Shown here: positions 21,653 through 33,415 of the stretch, one piece after another
How the letters are laid out: each line of letters begins with the position of its first letter
Position numbering within the stretch: position 1 is the first letter of the stretch
NCBI GenBank assembly: GCA_963921425.1
Contig: OY992834.1
Coordinates: forward strand, 24,317,923 to 24,381,922
Length of the DNA: 64,000 nucleotides
Direction: 5' to 3'
From: Dryas octopetala
Lineage: Eukaryota > Streptophyta > Magnoliopsida > Rosales > Rosaceae
Program-made: the position numbers and the translations under genes
The notes under the pieces: generated by a model
What the model saw: the letters and a program-made list of their open reading frames with translations, nothing else
Database searches by the model: none
What the model was told of the DNA's origin: nothing

Positions 21653-21968
21653 GAGAAATTTAGAAAACTAACCCATTTTGATTGCCATTAAAGACTTTTA
21701 GGTTTTTTTTTTTTTTTTTTTTTGTTGTAAATTTGACCATCGAGTAGTGCTCGAACTCTCATCAAGAAGTGCTCCAACTTTCATCGAGAAGTGCTCGAAT
21801 CCCTCTCAAGTAGTACTTGAACCCTATCGAGTAGTGCTCGAGGGGTCTTCAAGCACTTCTTAAGGGGGGGTTCGAGCACTATTCGAGGGTCAAATTTTTA
21901 AAATATAAAAGAAAGAGGTTAAAAAGTCTTTATTTGACTTCAATTTAGGTTAGTTTTCTAAATTTCTC
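21653..21968. mobile_element. small TIR element with CGAGTAGTGCTCGA repeats
   Basis: GAGAAATTTAGAAAACTAAC and GTTAGTTTTCTAAATTTCTC are exact 20-bp inverted ends. The middle holds about seven copies of an AT(C/T)GAG(T/A)AGTGCTCGAA-like step, each itself a near palindrome. 316 bp, noncoding. Confidence 0.75.
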
Positions 21969-23129
21969 TTTTCTTTTCTGTTAAAGATCTTTCTTCCAAA
22001 TCAATTCATTGGCTTTGCTAATAATAACAAGTCAACTTGCTACCAAAATTTCACTCCGGAGACTCCGGACCACGTACAAGAAATACTTCATGAAAGTTTT
22101 GCATGTGTACATGAAAGTTTCTTTTTCGTGGTATAACAATAATTACATATCATTATTACTTCCTCCAACCCCACTGTAAACCCTGGGTGAGAGACCATGC
22201 AAGAAAGATTAGCCTTTTTTTTTGTTCTTCGATCACTAAGAAAATGTGCGGATGAATTAGTGATTTTGTTTTAAGTTCGACAATTAATTGTGTTGGTGAA
22301 GATGCAAAAGTATTAAAAAGTTCACATGCATGTATTGTTTGGTAGTGAATAGTACCAATCTCAATTTTATTTTTTTCAATAAATCGGCTTGCTTTTTCCT
22401 CAAATAATACATAATCTTTCAACTTAGAATGTCTTCTTTTTTTTTTTTAAAGAATTTTTTGTGTTATGTTTTTTATTATTATTATTTTATAAAACAGCAC
22501 GCTAGCTGACTATTTATTGAACTTTGAATGCCCATTAGCAAACTAATTTAAAAGGTTCAGCCTTCTTGTTTTTTCTGTACAACACAGCAATTAATACCTT
22601 CAAATTCAAAAATTAGGGCCAAGAATTTTAATCTTAAATAATATATGTTAGTCTCCTTATTTAGCTTCTTCAACACTATCAATTCTTTGTTCCACTACAA
22701 ATCTCGGTTTATTTCAAGGCTGAAGGCATCTCGGAAAGAAATTCAAAGAATACAAAAGAGTAGGATCAAACTAAAACAAAAATGTTCACTAATTCCAAAA
22801 TAAAACAGAACAAAAAATCTGAATTAATATCACATTTCCAATCACCATCATCATGCCAATTTACCCCCTAAAAAACCAAATTACAAATAGGAATAATAAT
22901 ACTAGCTAGATTGAAAGTTAAAAGTAAGACCACATTCTTACCAACAAAAATGTAAGACAACATGAGAATTATAGTAGCTAGGCTACTAGTAATACTTTTT
23001 TCTGGATAAGAAGAATTCTAGTTTCAACAAACTTCCATCGACGTTGATACAAATTTTATCCAAGCTTACAAACATGATAAAGAGTGAGAAATATAGTTCA
23101 AGAACAATACCCTTGAGCTTGTTGCCTTG
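21969..23129. other. intergenic, no gene seen
   Basis: AT-rich, with homopolymer runs near 22430. Open frames here match no family I recognise. Confidence 0.4.
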
Positions 23130-23870
23130 CTAATTGACTGAAACAATGCAATTCACATAAACAATAGCTTGAAAAAATCTAAGCTCACTAGGAACGGGAA
23201 GAAGAGGAAGATACTTGAGGGTTTGCATACTAATTAACATTATCATAGGCAACAATTCCGTCAATGGCAACCATAAGAATGACATCTCAATGTCCACTAA
23301 GGATCTAATGGTTAACTGTTTTGTCCATGAACCCCTAACTCCACCAATGTCATCCATCACCCATACATACTTCACAATAGTCGAGAACCTCACCTTTTAC
23401 TTTAGAGGATAAATAAGCAATGGATTCATTCTATACCACAAGGTTGTCATAACATAGAGAGTTACAATTTGGAAGAGATATATTATAAAATATCTCATCA
23501 CCCATGTCAAATGAAAGGATGACTTTTTTGTAATTAATTTCCTATTTGCAAACCTCGTGCCCACCAATAATAAATTCCCTTGAAATACAAGTTAACTGAA
23601 AAGAAAAAGACATATTGTTCTCTCAATATATCAATCTTTGCCGTGTGAGAAAGTAAACATGGCCCTTCAAAAGTACAATTACTTATAACTCTAACAACCT
23701 TGTAATCTTTAGCTTCGGGATCATAGCCCAATCCCATAACTTCAGTATCATTGCAAAGATTAAGCCAGGACCATAAATCTTTGTCCTCCCAAGTGTTGTT
23801 GGTGCCCCTTAAAACTTGCCAACGCTTAAGCAGGCCATGATTGAAGTAGAGGATGATAGTTTATTGTCCA
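23130..23870 (-). pseudogene. F-box protein remnant (F-box-associated domain only)
   Basis: On the minus strand the F-box-associated domain can be followed in pieces: MGLGYDPEAKDYKVVRV (from 23737), NLYFKGIYYWWA (~23570), ILSFDMGDEIF (~23510), then YVWVMDDIGG and SWTKQLTI (~23360) to AIVYVN near 23140. A stop after DNLVV and frame changes between pieces break it. The F-box itself is not found upstream. Intact relatives are SCF ubiquitin-ligase adaptors; this copy is dead. Confidence 0.8.
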
Positions 23871-25204
23871 TGGAATTGGAGAGATGTTAGTTGTGATTGA
23901 AATTAAGGCATTTGGTATAAGGTGAAATATAGCATGAAACACGGAAGATATACTTGCTTGCTGCCAGAATCAAGATTGGTGTTTTACCACCTAAAATTGC
24001 ACATGATAAGGATTGAATAAAAAGCCTATTGAAACTTGAGCTCTGTTTTTATTTTTTTTATTTAATATTTGATGAAAATCTATCTGTATACTTTTGAAAT
24101 TAAGCATGGTGATGAAAGACATGACTTGTGGGGAAGGAAACACACTTAAGTAATGTGTGCTCAAAAGAAAGGAACATGCCCGAGCTCTTACTGTGGAGCA
24201 AATGAAAATATCTAACAGATAAGAATTTTCTATACTATGTTCATCAATGGTGCTATATGAATGTGTCAAATATAAATTATCGCATTCATAGCCTGAGTAT
24301 TTTAATTTCTCTGGCATCCGGCCGAAGGAAGAATTGATGCATTTCTTGTTACATTTTGAATAAGTCATGTTTCAATATTGTATGAGGATAGAAAAATGTC
24401 TAAGGGCTTTATGGGAATCCTAAAGCACATTGCAAGAATGACTAAACACTCAGAATGAGGAATAAAGTGTTAGGTTGGAGCAATGATTTTTGAATTTTGC
24501 AAAATAAAGTGTTAGGATGGAGATATATTACTAAGGAAAGTTCCTGGAGATTAGAATGGGAGGTCACCATTGTCAATAGCAAGCAAGATGTACAAAGACA
24601 TGAGAGGACGAACTTTGCAAGACTGAATATTTGTCTTCATCAGTTTTGGCACCATTGATCGTATGCATTATCATCTCATCAATTGACCTATAATTATCAA
24701 AATTAAAACAATGGGCTGGGGCCACACAGATGCACACCAATTGACCTATACGTAATTATTAAAATTAAAACAATGGGCTGGAGGAAAAGGGTAAAACAAA
24801 CTAAAAAAAATAAAATCAATAATGAGTTAGGGCCCACAGGATTATTGACCAAAATGTAATTTTTCAAATTATATGATTGACTAAAATGTGATAGCAAATT
24901 ATGTATTGACCTTTTTATAATTTGCCAATTATTTATTGACTTAGTTGAAATTTGCTATACTATATATACTGATACTATATAAACATATAGTATAAACTAA
25001 TTTAAACTAATAATATATAAACTGATATTATAATTATATACTTTTTTAATAGATACCAAGTAATGTAAATAGTTTTTAATAGCATACTGATACTATATAC
25101 TAACATTAATACCAACTAATTCAATAGGTACACATATAAACTATAGTTTTTAGTATATATATAAACATATAAAAACTAATTGAAAACATATATAAACAAT
25201 AAAC
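23871..25204. other. intergenic, AT-rich
   Basis: No gene seen. A ~50-bp phrase with ATTGACCTATA and ACAATGGGCTGG is repeated at about 24680 and 24740. From 24950 on, dense TATA/ACTA steps lead into the telomere-like tract. Confidence 0.4.
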
Positions 25205-25520
25205 TATATAAAATTTAAGTACTATACTCTAAACCCTAAACTCTATTAAATATATATCATATACGGTATATACCCTATACCCTACACAATAGGACCCTAA
25301 ACTCTATACCCTATACCCTACACTCCATACTCTATACCCTATACCCTATACTCTATTTATACCCTATCCCTTACACGATAGGATATAGAGTATAGGGTTT
25401 AGGGTATAGAGTATAGGGTATAGAGTATGGAGTATAGGATACAGGGTATAGAACTCAGGGTTTAGAGTATAGGAATTAGGGTTTAGGGTTTAGCGCCTAT
25501 ACCCTATAACTATAATAGTT
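25205..25520. repeat. degenerate telomere-like repeat in inverted arrangement
   Basis: The left half is CCCTAAACCCTAAAC and CCCTATACCCTATA units; the right half is TATAGGGTTTAGGG and GGGTTTAGGGTTTAG units, with the axis near 25375. TTTAGGG is the plant telomere repeat; most units here are the ATAGGGT variant. A similar, shorter ACCCTA/CTCTATA tract is at 39975-40085. Confidence 0.7.
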
Positions 25521-26690
25521 TATAGTATATATAAACTATGAACTATAGATTAAACCTATAAACTATAAACTATATATGCTATAACAAACATATACTAATT
25601 AATATATATAAACTATAATAGGGGGTTTGGTTTAGTCTATAATAGGTATTAAAACTATATATAAACTAATTAATATATATTATAAGTGGTGATTTAGTTC
25701 GGTTAAAATTGAAAATTTCAATATTGAAAACCAATATCGAACCTCTCACTTCGGTTTGATAACCAAAAAAAGAAAAGAAAAAAAACAAACCAAACTGGTT
25801 CGGTTCGAAACTCGGTTTTTCGATATTTTTGTGCACCCTTAGACTTTGGTGTGCCCCTGGATTAGTCTAAAAAAACAAAAGCTTTTTAGGGTTTGTTTTA
25901 GTAATGTTTTAATTAATCAATTAATGACAAAGAGGAGATACAGTGGGCCATGTATTAGTTGAGGCCTTTGAGTAGGCTGAGTAGCCCATGGAGTGGGATA
26001 GTGGGTCATGTATGGCCCATTAGACCAAGCCTACCTTATATGCTGCATTTATCTAAAAAAACAAAAAGAAATGGAGAAGTTGTGGGCCTAAGGTTGGATA
26101 TAATATCAAATTTTGCAGAGTTCTACACTTTTACATTCTAATATGCCACACAATTAATGATTGGGATTTGGGAATCCAAAGAAACAGAAAACAGTTTACT
26201 ATTTAGGGAAATATATTCTAATTAAAAAATAATTCTGATAATCCATTCAAATTGAACCATTTAAAAATATAAAACTCCAAGCCTTTATAGCAGAGAATTG
26301 TCTACTAGTGTTTCTTGCTTAGCTAGTAGCTAGCTGAACTTACTGCTTACCATTCATATCATTAAAATTAGGTTCATTTTGGTTGGACCTTATGATGAAC
26401 ACTTTCATGATTTTACCAATTTAGGAGTAAACCTAATCCATTATATGAGATCTAAGTTCTAACCACAAACTTGAGCCCACCCTACCCACCTCAATAATAA
26501 AATAAATAAAAAGTAGGAGATGGAGTGCCCACCTAATGCTTTCAGCATTATGATATATTTTCTCAAGAAAAAATGACAAAATGTGATTTTAAGCAAAGAA
26601 CAATAGAAATAACTCAAATAAGGATCTTAAAATATAAAAATATGTATAATCAATAATTAAAATTGATAATATGATAACATAATATATAAA
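25521..26690. other. intergenic, AT-rich, element debris
   Basis: 25690-25840 has GGTTCGGTT / AACCGAACC-like steps as in many small hAT-type elements. No ends and no gene. Confidence 0.35.
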
Positions 26691-27339
26691 AGGCATAAAT
26701 TTAATTTAGACACATAACTATATATGTTATTGCAACAGGGTCCACGAACTTTAAAATATTTCAAATATACACCTGATCTATTATCTAAATTGAAAAATGA
26801 ACTTCCGTCCATTGATTCGTTGAGAGATCAGTTAAATGTCAGTTTGGCTTTTGCTGACCGGGATTACTTAGCGACGTGGCGCCATCTCAGCAAACCTTTC
26901 CCACCAAATGAGCGACATGGTGACACCTGTCCACCTAATCCCTGACACGGGCCCACAAATTCATCATTTCTTTCTCACTCGTCGAACACATGTGATGGAT
27001 TTATATTCGAATTTGGGAAAAAGTAATGTTTTTGGGAGACTAAATGGTCAGGAAAGCGTTTGACGAGCGGGAAAAATGTGATGGGTGTGTGGGCCCGTGT
27101 CAAGTGGACATGTGTTGCTCATTTGGCGGGAAATGTATGTTGAGTTGGCGCCACGTCGCCAACTAATCCCCGTCAGCTAAAACCAAGCTGGCATTTAACT
27201 GATTTCTCAACAAATCGATGGACGGAAGTCTATTTTTTAATTTAGATAATAAATCGGGTATATATTTAAAATATTTTAAAGTTTGTAGACCCCGTTGAAA
27301 TGACATATATAGTTATGTGTCTAAATTGAATATATGCGT
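26691..27339. mobile_element. long-armed foldback element
   Basis: The left arm (ATTTAGACACATAACTATATATG...) pairs with the right arm (...CATATATAGTTATGTGTCTAAATT) for about 280 bp, including ACTTCCGTCCATTGATT / AATCGATGGACGGAAGT and GCGACGTGGCGCCA / TGGCGCCACGTCGCC. Axis near 27015. About 650 bp, noncoding; the 73-codon frame inside is not a gene. Ends are approximate and no TSD was fixed. Confidence 0.8.
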
Positions 27340-28242
27340 ATATAAAATTGTGTGACGATAAACATTTTCATACAAAATAATCATCTTTAACTATTGAAAT
27401 TTGTGAGATAAGACATTGCATCATATGCATTGCACATAAGACATTGCACCATATATATGCATTGCTCATAAGACATTGCACCATATGCAGCAAAAACAAA
27501 ATAAAGACTTTTTATTTCTACCGATATAACAAAAAGAATTTTCTAATGCTTAATTAGTTAATTGTCAGCAAAATCATTTCGTTGTGTTTTGGTAAATACC
27601 ACATTTTTAATCAGATAAATAAAAAAGTCATAAAAATAAGATACCGCGTCCTGAAATTCAAAAAGTCAGACGGTGAGCCCAGATGTCAGCACACTTTTTC
27701 AAGAACTCTCTCTCTCTCTCTCATAAATTTTGTTTTGTTAAACAAAACAAGGCGTAATCAAACTGCATAGCTAGCTTTGTTATTATCCAAAAAAAAAGAA
27801 AAAAAAAGAGAGAAAATGCCTAGCTTTGTAACTACGACTCCTCCTCCCTTTGAAAAGCAGCCATAGAAGCTCTCTTTCTCTCTCCACATTTTCTCTCACA
27901 ACAAACAAAAAACAGAAACAGAAGTCGCTTTTGACAACACAAAAAGCAACAAACCCAACCCCAAACCAAACCCAATTCATTTTCCTTCACAATCTTCATC
28001 ATTTTCATCATCCCCTATATCGCACAATCCACTACCGACACCACCGCCTTTTCCCTAATCCAAAACGCCGCGTTTTGTTTCCGATCATTTCCTTCATCAT
28101 TTTCTTTCTAGCCCTAATTTCTACGGTCAGCTCAATTTTGCTACCTTTCTTGATCATCGCAGCAATTCCAAACCCTAGCGCTGCGAAACCCCCAAAGAGG
28201 AATCGGAGAATTCGAATTCTCTGTGAATTTTCATCTGGGTCG
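27340..28242 (+). promoter_or_regulatory. upstream region and probable 5' leader of the glutaredoxin-like gene
   Basis: A (CT)n tract (27705-27722) and a CT/CA-rich leader (27860-28030) precede the ATG at 28243. The coding frame stays open upstream to 27850 but without ATG, so the upstream part is leader. The phrase CATAAGACATTGCACCATAT is repeated near 27410-27490. Confidence 0.4.
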
Positions 28243-29061
28243 ATGGCAGATCTCGAAAACAGGCACGAATTATCGGGGAACAAGTCGAAGCCCTCGTTCT
28301 TCTTCAATCGGTCGCTTACCATCTACGCCGTGGACTCGCCCAAAAAGGCCTATACCCACGCGCTCGATCACACCGGTTCCTTCAAGAAATTCTACAATTC
28401 GATCGAAACGGTGCGTTCCGCCAGCTCTTCTCTCAAAGGGAAGGTCAAGAAACTCTGCAGTTTCTTTGAACCGGAGAAACCCGTGGCGGCAACAATGCGG
28501 AGCCCCGAAGAATCGCAACCCCTAGCCCTATCCCTTTCGAGTCACAAGCTAAGACCCTCGAAATCAATGGCGCCCGATTTCAGGGTCTTGTCGATTCGGT
28601 TGCCGGGAACCGACGACCGAATTGTGGTGTATTTCACCAGCTTGCGTGGAATTCGGAGGACGTACGAGGATTGCTATGCGGTGAGAATGATATTCAGAGG
28701 GTTTGGGGTTTGGGTTGATGAGAGAGATATATCCATGGATTCCGAGTATAGGAAAGAGTTGCAGAGCGTTTTGGGTGCGAAGAATGTGAGTTTGCCGCAA
28801 GTGTTTATAAGGGGGAAGTATGTGGGAGGTGCTGAGGTGATCAAGCAGCTGTTTGAGACTGGCGAATTGGCGAAAATACTTCAAGGGATTCCGCTTCGGA
28901 AACCCGGGTTCGTGTGTGAGGGTTGTGGGGATGCAAGGTTCGTGCCATGCTTGAATTGCAGTGGGAGTAGGAAAGTGTTTGATGAAGATGAAGGGATTCT
29001 CAAGAGGTGCCCGGAGTGCAATGAAAATGGTTTGATTCGGTGTCATGATTGCTGTTCTTGA
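28243..29061 (+). CDS. glutaredoxin-domain protein, At5g39865-like, with C-terminal Cys pairs
   Basis: Single exon, 272 aa; the ATG at 28243 (MADLENRHE) is the first in-frame ATG. A glutaredoxin fold spans about 126-217 (RIVVYFTSLRGIRRTYEDC ... VSLPQVFIRGKYVGG). The usual CxxC/CxxS active site is absent: TSLRGIRRTYEDC occupies that place, as is normal for this plant family. LPQVFI keeps the cis-Pro and GG keeps the glutathione-binding turn. Four CxxC pairs follow (C225/228, C236/239, C256/259, C267/270), probably a zinc-binding knuckle. The N-terminal 110 residues are basic and Ser-rich. Biochemical role is unsettled. No frame damage. Confidence 0.9.
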   Translation: MADLENRHELSGNKSKPSFFFNRSLTIYAVDSPKKAYTHALDHTGSFKKFYNSIETVRSASSSLKGKVKKLCSFFEPEKPVAATMRSPEESQPLALSLSSHKLRPSKSMAPDFRVLSIRLPGTDDRIVVYFTSLRGIRRTYEDCYAVRMIFRGFGVWVDERDISMDSEYRKELQSVLGAKNVSLPQVFIRGKYVGGAEVIKQLFETGELAKILQGIPLRKPGFVCEGCGDARFVPCLNCSGSRKVFDEDEGILKRCPECNENGLIRCHDCCS

Positions 29062-29589
29062 TTTCTCAAATGCCTGCTTTGCTGCATATTTTAGACGCTC
29101 TGTTGTGCATAAATAATTACTCAAGGATAGTTGATGGCAATGCTTAAAGTTGGGATCCAAATGTCCCTTTTATTTGTGGTGTTTTTTTTGTTGATTGTTC
29201 ATCTGTTGGGAAATGATGTTCATTCACTCTTTGAACTGCATTTTGAATAATAGTGTATGTTATCAAAATGCAAAATTGGTATGGGTATGTCTGGATTGTA
29301 TTACACTCTGGGGAGAGGTGCTTCTGCCCTCCCTATTGGTAATGTAAATATTTAGTATTGTATTGTCACTGCAAAGGGTTGCAAACTGATGGAATGTATT
29401 GAGATTGGATTTATTTATGCTTGTAAATTTCTGCTCTTGAATTTCTTTCATAAGCGTTGCAGTTTAAAGTGTACAACTCTACATGTATGCGGATATTCTT
29501 TTCTTGAGTGCTGAGAAGTGTTGATATGATGATGTAGGCATAACTGCAATTGAGTATTTGAACTTTGTCTTTGGGTTATGATTTTAATT
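29062..29589 (+). other. 3' UTR and downstream region of the glutaredoxin-like gene
   Basis: T-rich, without ORFs of note. No separate gene seen. Confidence 0.4.
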
Positions 29590-30355
29590 CCTAATGGATT
29601 AAATGTAAACCTTATGTATCGTTATCCATAGACATCCAAACAAGAAGACATTGTAAATTCCTATCATTTCATTTTCTTTTGCTTATTTTCCTTTCTTTTC
29701 TTCCTTCCCCTGCTTCTTTTAGTTACCAAACAGAGGGTTTGCATTATTTATTGCTTGCTAGTTGCAACTGCCCGATCTTCAGAGAATAGAATGATCTGGT
29801 GCATTTATTTTTTGTTTTCTTTTTTTCCTTCATTCTGTAAAATAAATAAGAGCTCTAGTAGCAGGGGTGTGTTTTATCTTTTGTTGATCATGAGCTGTGG
29901 TATTGTATGATTATTCCCCTGTTGGGAATTCATGCTAATTGCACCTCTAGGCTCTAGATAGAAGAAATTGACAGGAGGGTGTTCATACAAATGGGAAATT
30001 GTTAGTGTTTGCTATGTTGTTTGGATTTGTGGATTTCAATTGTTATTATAATTTTCACTCTGAAAACAGTGCAGAAGACAATATGTTTCTAAGTCTAAAT
30101 GTAACCTTTATGCATATTTATCTTGTACTGATCTATTGTCTTTGAGAGAAACTTCCGTGTATCAGGTATATGATTGATTTGGTATCTCAATCCAATAACA
30201 TGATGACACATATGTTCTTATATTTCATCACATAAAATTTTCTCTAGTTTTAAGATAAAATCTATTTAATGAGATGTCAAGTCAGTTCCTATCCCTGTTA
30301 TAGGTTAGTTTTTTTTATTGTCTTTTCATTCGAAGGAAGTGCTTAAACTAAATAA
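29590..30355. repeat. duplicated segment, copy 1 (copy 2 at 54412-55617)
   Basis: Shares long noncoding matches with 54.4-55.6 kb, for example AGACATCCA(A/G)ACAAGAAGAC, TTCCTATCATTTCATTTTCT, TAAGAGCTCTAGTA and GGCTCTAGATAGAAGAAATT. Copy 1 has about 170 bp (30155-30322) missing from copy 2, bounded by the short direct repeat TATTGTCTT. Copy 1 lacks the retroposon insertion found in copy 2 and so shows its empty site. Confidence 0.8.
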
Positions 30356-31006
30356 TTTAATAATTACAAGAATAATAAATTACTTCCAAAGCTGAGTTTT
30401 TGAAAGATTTTTAAGTGTAAATCAATCTAAAAACAAAAATTAAGTCAAAGGAAATTTTATTTTTTGTGCACGCGGATGCATATGCATGTGCATACATTTG
30501 CATCTGCATGCATCTATAGTTTTTTTTGAGCATTTAGAGTTAATTTTGGAGTTGGATATGCACTTTTTAGGGTTTTTTTATAGTTAAATATGCAGTTTTT
30601 AAGATGCATTTGCATGTGTCGAGCCTTTGAAAAAAATACCAAATTTTGTCCTGCAAGTTAAGTATTGAGCCGAGTTAGTTGTGGCTTAAGTCTCTTCTCA
30701 ATTTGGGCTTCTAAGTAAAGTACGCAAAAAAGAACATGCTCTGATAATGAGTACTGTATTTATCGTTTGTTATCTTTATTTACAAATTTCATTGACATGT
30801 TTACTTCATTTGGTGCATATTTTTAAATGAGCCATGACTATTGTCTGTTCATTGTAGGGTTGAGAATGGGTCGGTTTTCACCCAACAATCGACCCAAAAC
30901 CAACCCGAATTTAAGAATTGGTTGCAATCGACAACTGACCCACAACACTCGGTTAAGTTGTTTCCACCCAACTCGGTGAAGTCGGTTCGGTTGTCGGTTT
31001 TGAAAA
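30356..31006. other. intergenic; GGTTGGTTT/CCAACCC-rich element debris
   Basis: 30490-30620 has several ATGCATTTGCATG steps. 30860-31000 is rich in CAACCGA / TCGGTTG steps, as in small hAT-type elements, and continues after the MITE at 31624-31675 (CAACTGACCAACCGAC). No gene. Confidence 0.4.
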
Positions 31007-31623
31007 GGGAAAAAATTATAAATATAACACATACTTTGATGGTTGTTTCATTTCAGGATATTAATTTTGTTTTGTGTTAATAAAGGACACATACTTTCAT
31101 TTTGTGTCAATTAAGGACTATGTTTTTTTCAGTTTTTTTTTTAGTTTTTATCTCAACTTTGGCCCGACGTTAGACCTATCAAAACTCCACCGAATTCAGA
31201 AAAATTATACTGGGTTTAAAGATATGTCTCCTCTTTACAACCATATAAAAATCTCAAATCAGATCTCTACAACTCTTGATAATCAGCTCCAAAGTAAGGT
31301 ATCCGAAACTGTCCGATTTTTCAAATTTTTTTCTCGAGGTCCGATTGGACAGTTTCGGTACACTACTTTTGGGCTAATTATCTAGAGTTGTAGATCTTCG
31401 ATTTGAATGATCTTTATATGGTTGTAAAGAGGAGATGCATAGCTTTAAACCAAGAATAATTTTGCTGAATTTGGTGGAGTTTTGATGGGTCCAATATCGG
31501 GCCAAAATTGAGATAAAACAAGGTCCTTAATGAAAGTATGTGTCCTTCATTAACACGAATCAAAATTAATGTCTTGAAATGAAACAACCATCAAAGTATG
31601 TGTCTTGTTTGTAAATTTTTCCC
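31007..31623. mobile_element. foldback MITE, family A copy 2 (perfect 9-bp TSD)
   Basis: Ends GGGAAAAAATTATAAATA and GTAAATTTTTCCC with the same arms as copy 1 (ACATACTTTGATGGTTGTTTC). Target duplication TTTTGAAAA at 30998-31006 and 31624-31632, exact and not simple sequence. 617 bp. It interrupts an older CAACCGA-rich repeat. Confidence 0.92.
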
Positions 31624-31797
31624 TTTTGAAAATATGTGAAAGTGGGACAACTGACCAACCGACTCCCATTGTTTTCGAAAATCTACTAGAGAAGAACCTA
31701 GCAAGAAATCAATGTTATAGACAATCTAGAAAATAAGTAATACTACAATTCAACAATCAAAATATTACTCCTGCATAGGAAACAGAAAGAAAGCTAA

Positions 31798-31950
31798 TTA
31801 CTTTGCTGCAGGAATAGAAATCTTAGGCTTCTTCTTATAAGATGACTTTGGAGATTGTTGTACCCCATCTTTCATAGCTGAGACAGCTAAACCTGTTGGT
31901 TGATTGTTACACTCTGACCTAGCAACAACTTTCCCAGTATTAAGAGCCAT
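31798..31950 (-). pseudogene. possible 50-codon exon or ORF remnant
   Basis: The minus strand reads from ATG at 31950 to TAA at 31798, with a Lys-rich end (SSYKKKPKISIPAAK). I recognise no family. It lies just downstream, on the same strand, of the B3 fragment at 33.15-33.4 kb, separated by the element below, so it could be a later piece of one former gene; nothing proves that. Confidence 0.25.
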
Positions 31951-33150
31951 TTTGGTATTGTTGTGAAGAAAAACAGCTATGAAGTAAAACAGCTGTGAAG
32001 TAAAGTCCGTTGTAAAGTAAAACAGCTGAGTGTTTGGTAAATTATGTTTTCAAAAATGCTGTGAGCGTAAAAAACAATATTAAAGTGTTTGGTAAATGTT
32101 AATGTAAAAGTGTTGTGGTTGTGTATAATTACTAAAATGGACATGATGCTGAAAGTGTTTTTCATTTATTTGTTTGGTAAAAATAAAATGTTTTTTTTAC
32201 TTGTCTTTGAAAATTTTGGCTACAAATATGTATCAGCATTAATTTTTCTAAGAACAACATTATCAAAATAACTATGCCTATTATTTTTTTTTAGGTATAT
32301 TATAATTTTAAAAGAGACTTAGAGTCCAGTCCATTTTATGAGTCTTTCTTAGACTAAGACCGGTAGTGATTTAGGGTTTTCAATTAAGTCCTTTTATTTT
32401 TCTTCTTTGACGAATTTATATTAGGTTTTAACTCCAAGCCCAAAATCTTGGAGTTAAAACCTAACATGCAGCCTCTACAAAGCCCACTCTATACCTTAGG
32501 AGGGAAGATACCCTTCAAATAGAGGGAAATACCCTTCAAATCGGGGAATGACTTTATTATGAATTAAAAAGATTTTTTTATAAATTAAAAGAACTTTATT
32601 ATGAATTCAAAGAATTTTCTTATAAATTATTATGAACTAAAGTGATTATCTTATAAATTTTAAAACACCCCCAGTCTCCATCTAAAAATTGTTTTTCTAA
32701 AGGACCTAAATCTAATTATCTCTAATTTTAATCGTACAAATAAAATATCATAATTAATGATCACAATATAAAATATAACTAACAATGGACATATTTTTAA
32801 ATTTAAAATAAACAAATAAAAATTATAGACGTTTAAATAGTTATATGAAAAGGATATTCAACCATCATATACCAAATGACTAATATGACAAAACGTAAAA
32901 TAAAATAGGGATATAAGATGTGATTTTCAAAAATCAATGAGGGTATTATGGGTAAAATAAAATATTAATTGTTGCTGTGATTCACTGCAAATTTCAAAAA
33001 CTTGCTTTCTGTTTTTGTTGTGGGGAGTTGAGAATTGTGGGGAAAAACAATTTTTAATTTTTTTACCAAACACCAAAACTGCTGTAGGTGATTGAGAATT
33101 GTCATCCACAACAATTTTTGAGTCTTCCACCGCAATCCCAAACAGGGCCT
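31949..33150. mobile_element. probable TIR element, diverged
   Basis: The left end GCCATTTTGGTATTGTTGTG resembles the complement of the right end (CACCGCAATCCCAAACAGGGC, i.e. GCCCTGTTTGGGATTGCGGTG). Motifs GTGTTTGGTAAA / TTTACCAAACACC occur in both halves. AT-rich interior, no transposase, no clear target duplication. Confidence 0.5.
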
Positions 33151-33415
33151 AGCACATATGGGGGAGAGCAAGTTACCACATTTAGCAAGTCAAGCTCAGA
33201 TCTACCACTCCCAGAGAACACCCACTTCCCAGAAGCTCCATCAATGGTGATGAAATAGGTGATGATGGGTTGCGGGTTTGGGGTGTCGGGGCGGTGGCGC
33301 CAATCAATGTAGAGGCGGTCCTTGCCGAGGTCGCGTTGGAAGAGAGACGATCTCGCCGACGTTGAGCTTTTTCTCCTTGACGAAGCGGCTCCAACCCTTG
33401 GTCATGATGTAGAAA
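33150..33415 (-). pseudogene. B3 DNA-binding-domain fragment (RAV/NGATHA-like), frameshifted
   Basis: The minus strand reads MTKGWSRFVKEKKLN-VGEIVSL, then after a one-base frame change QRDLGKDRLYIDWRHRPD: the C-terminal half of a plant B3 domain of the RAV/NGA type (consensus TKGWSRFVKEKKL...DIVSF...DRLFIDWR). The N-terminal half of the domain is missing. About 50 further codons follow in frame without recognised domain. Intact relatives are nuclear transcription factors; this piece is non-functional. The base composition is richer in GC than its surroundings. Confidence 0.75.

Noticed and set aside
27850..28242. N-terminal extension of the glutaredoxin-like protein by 131 codons
   Set aside because: It would need a TTG start; no in-frame ATG upstream of 28243, and the family normally starts near there.
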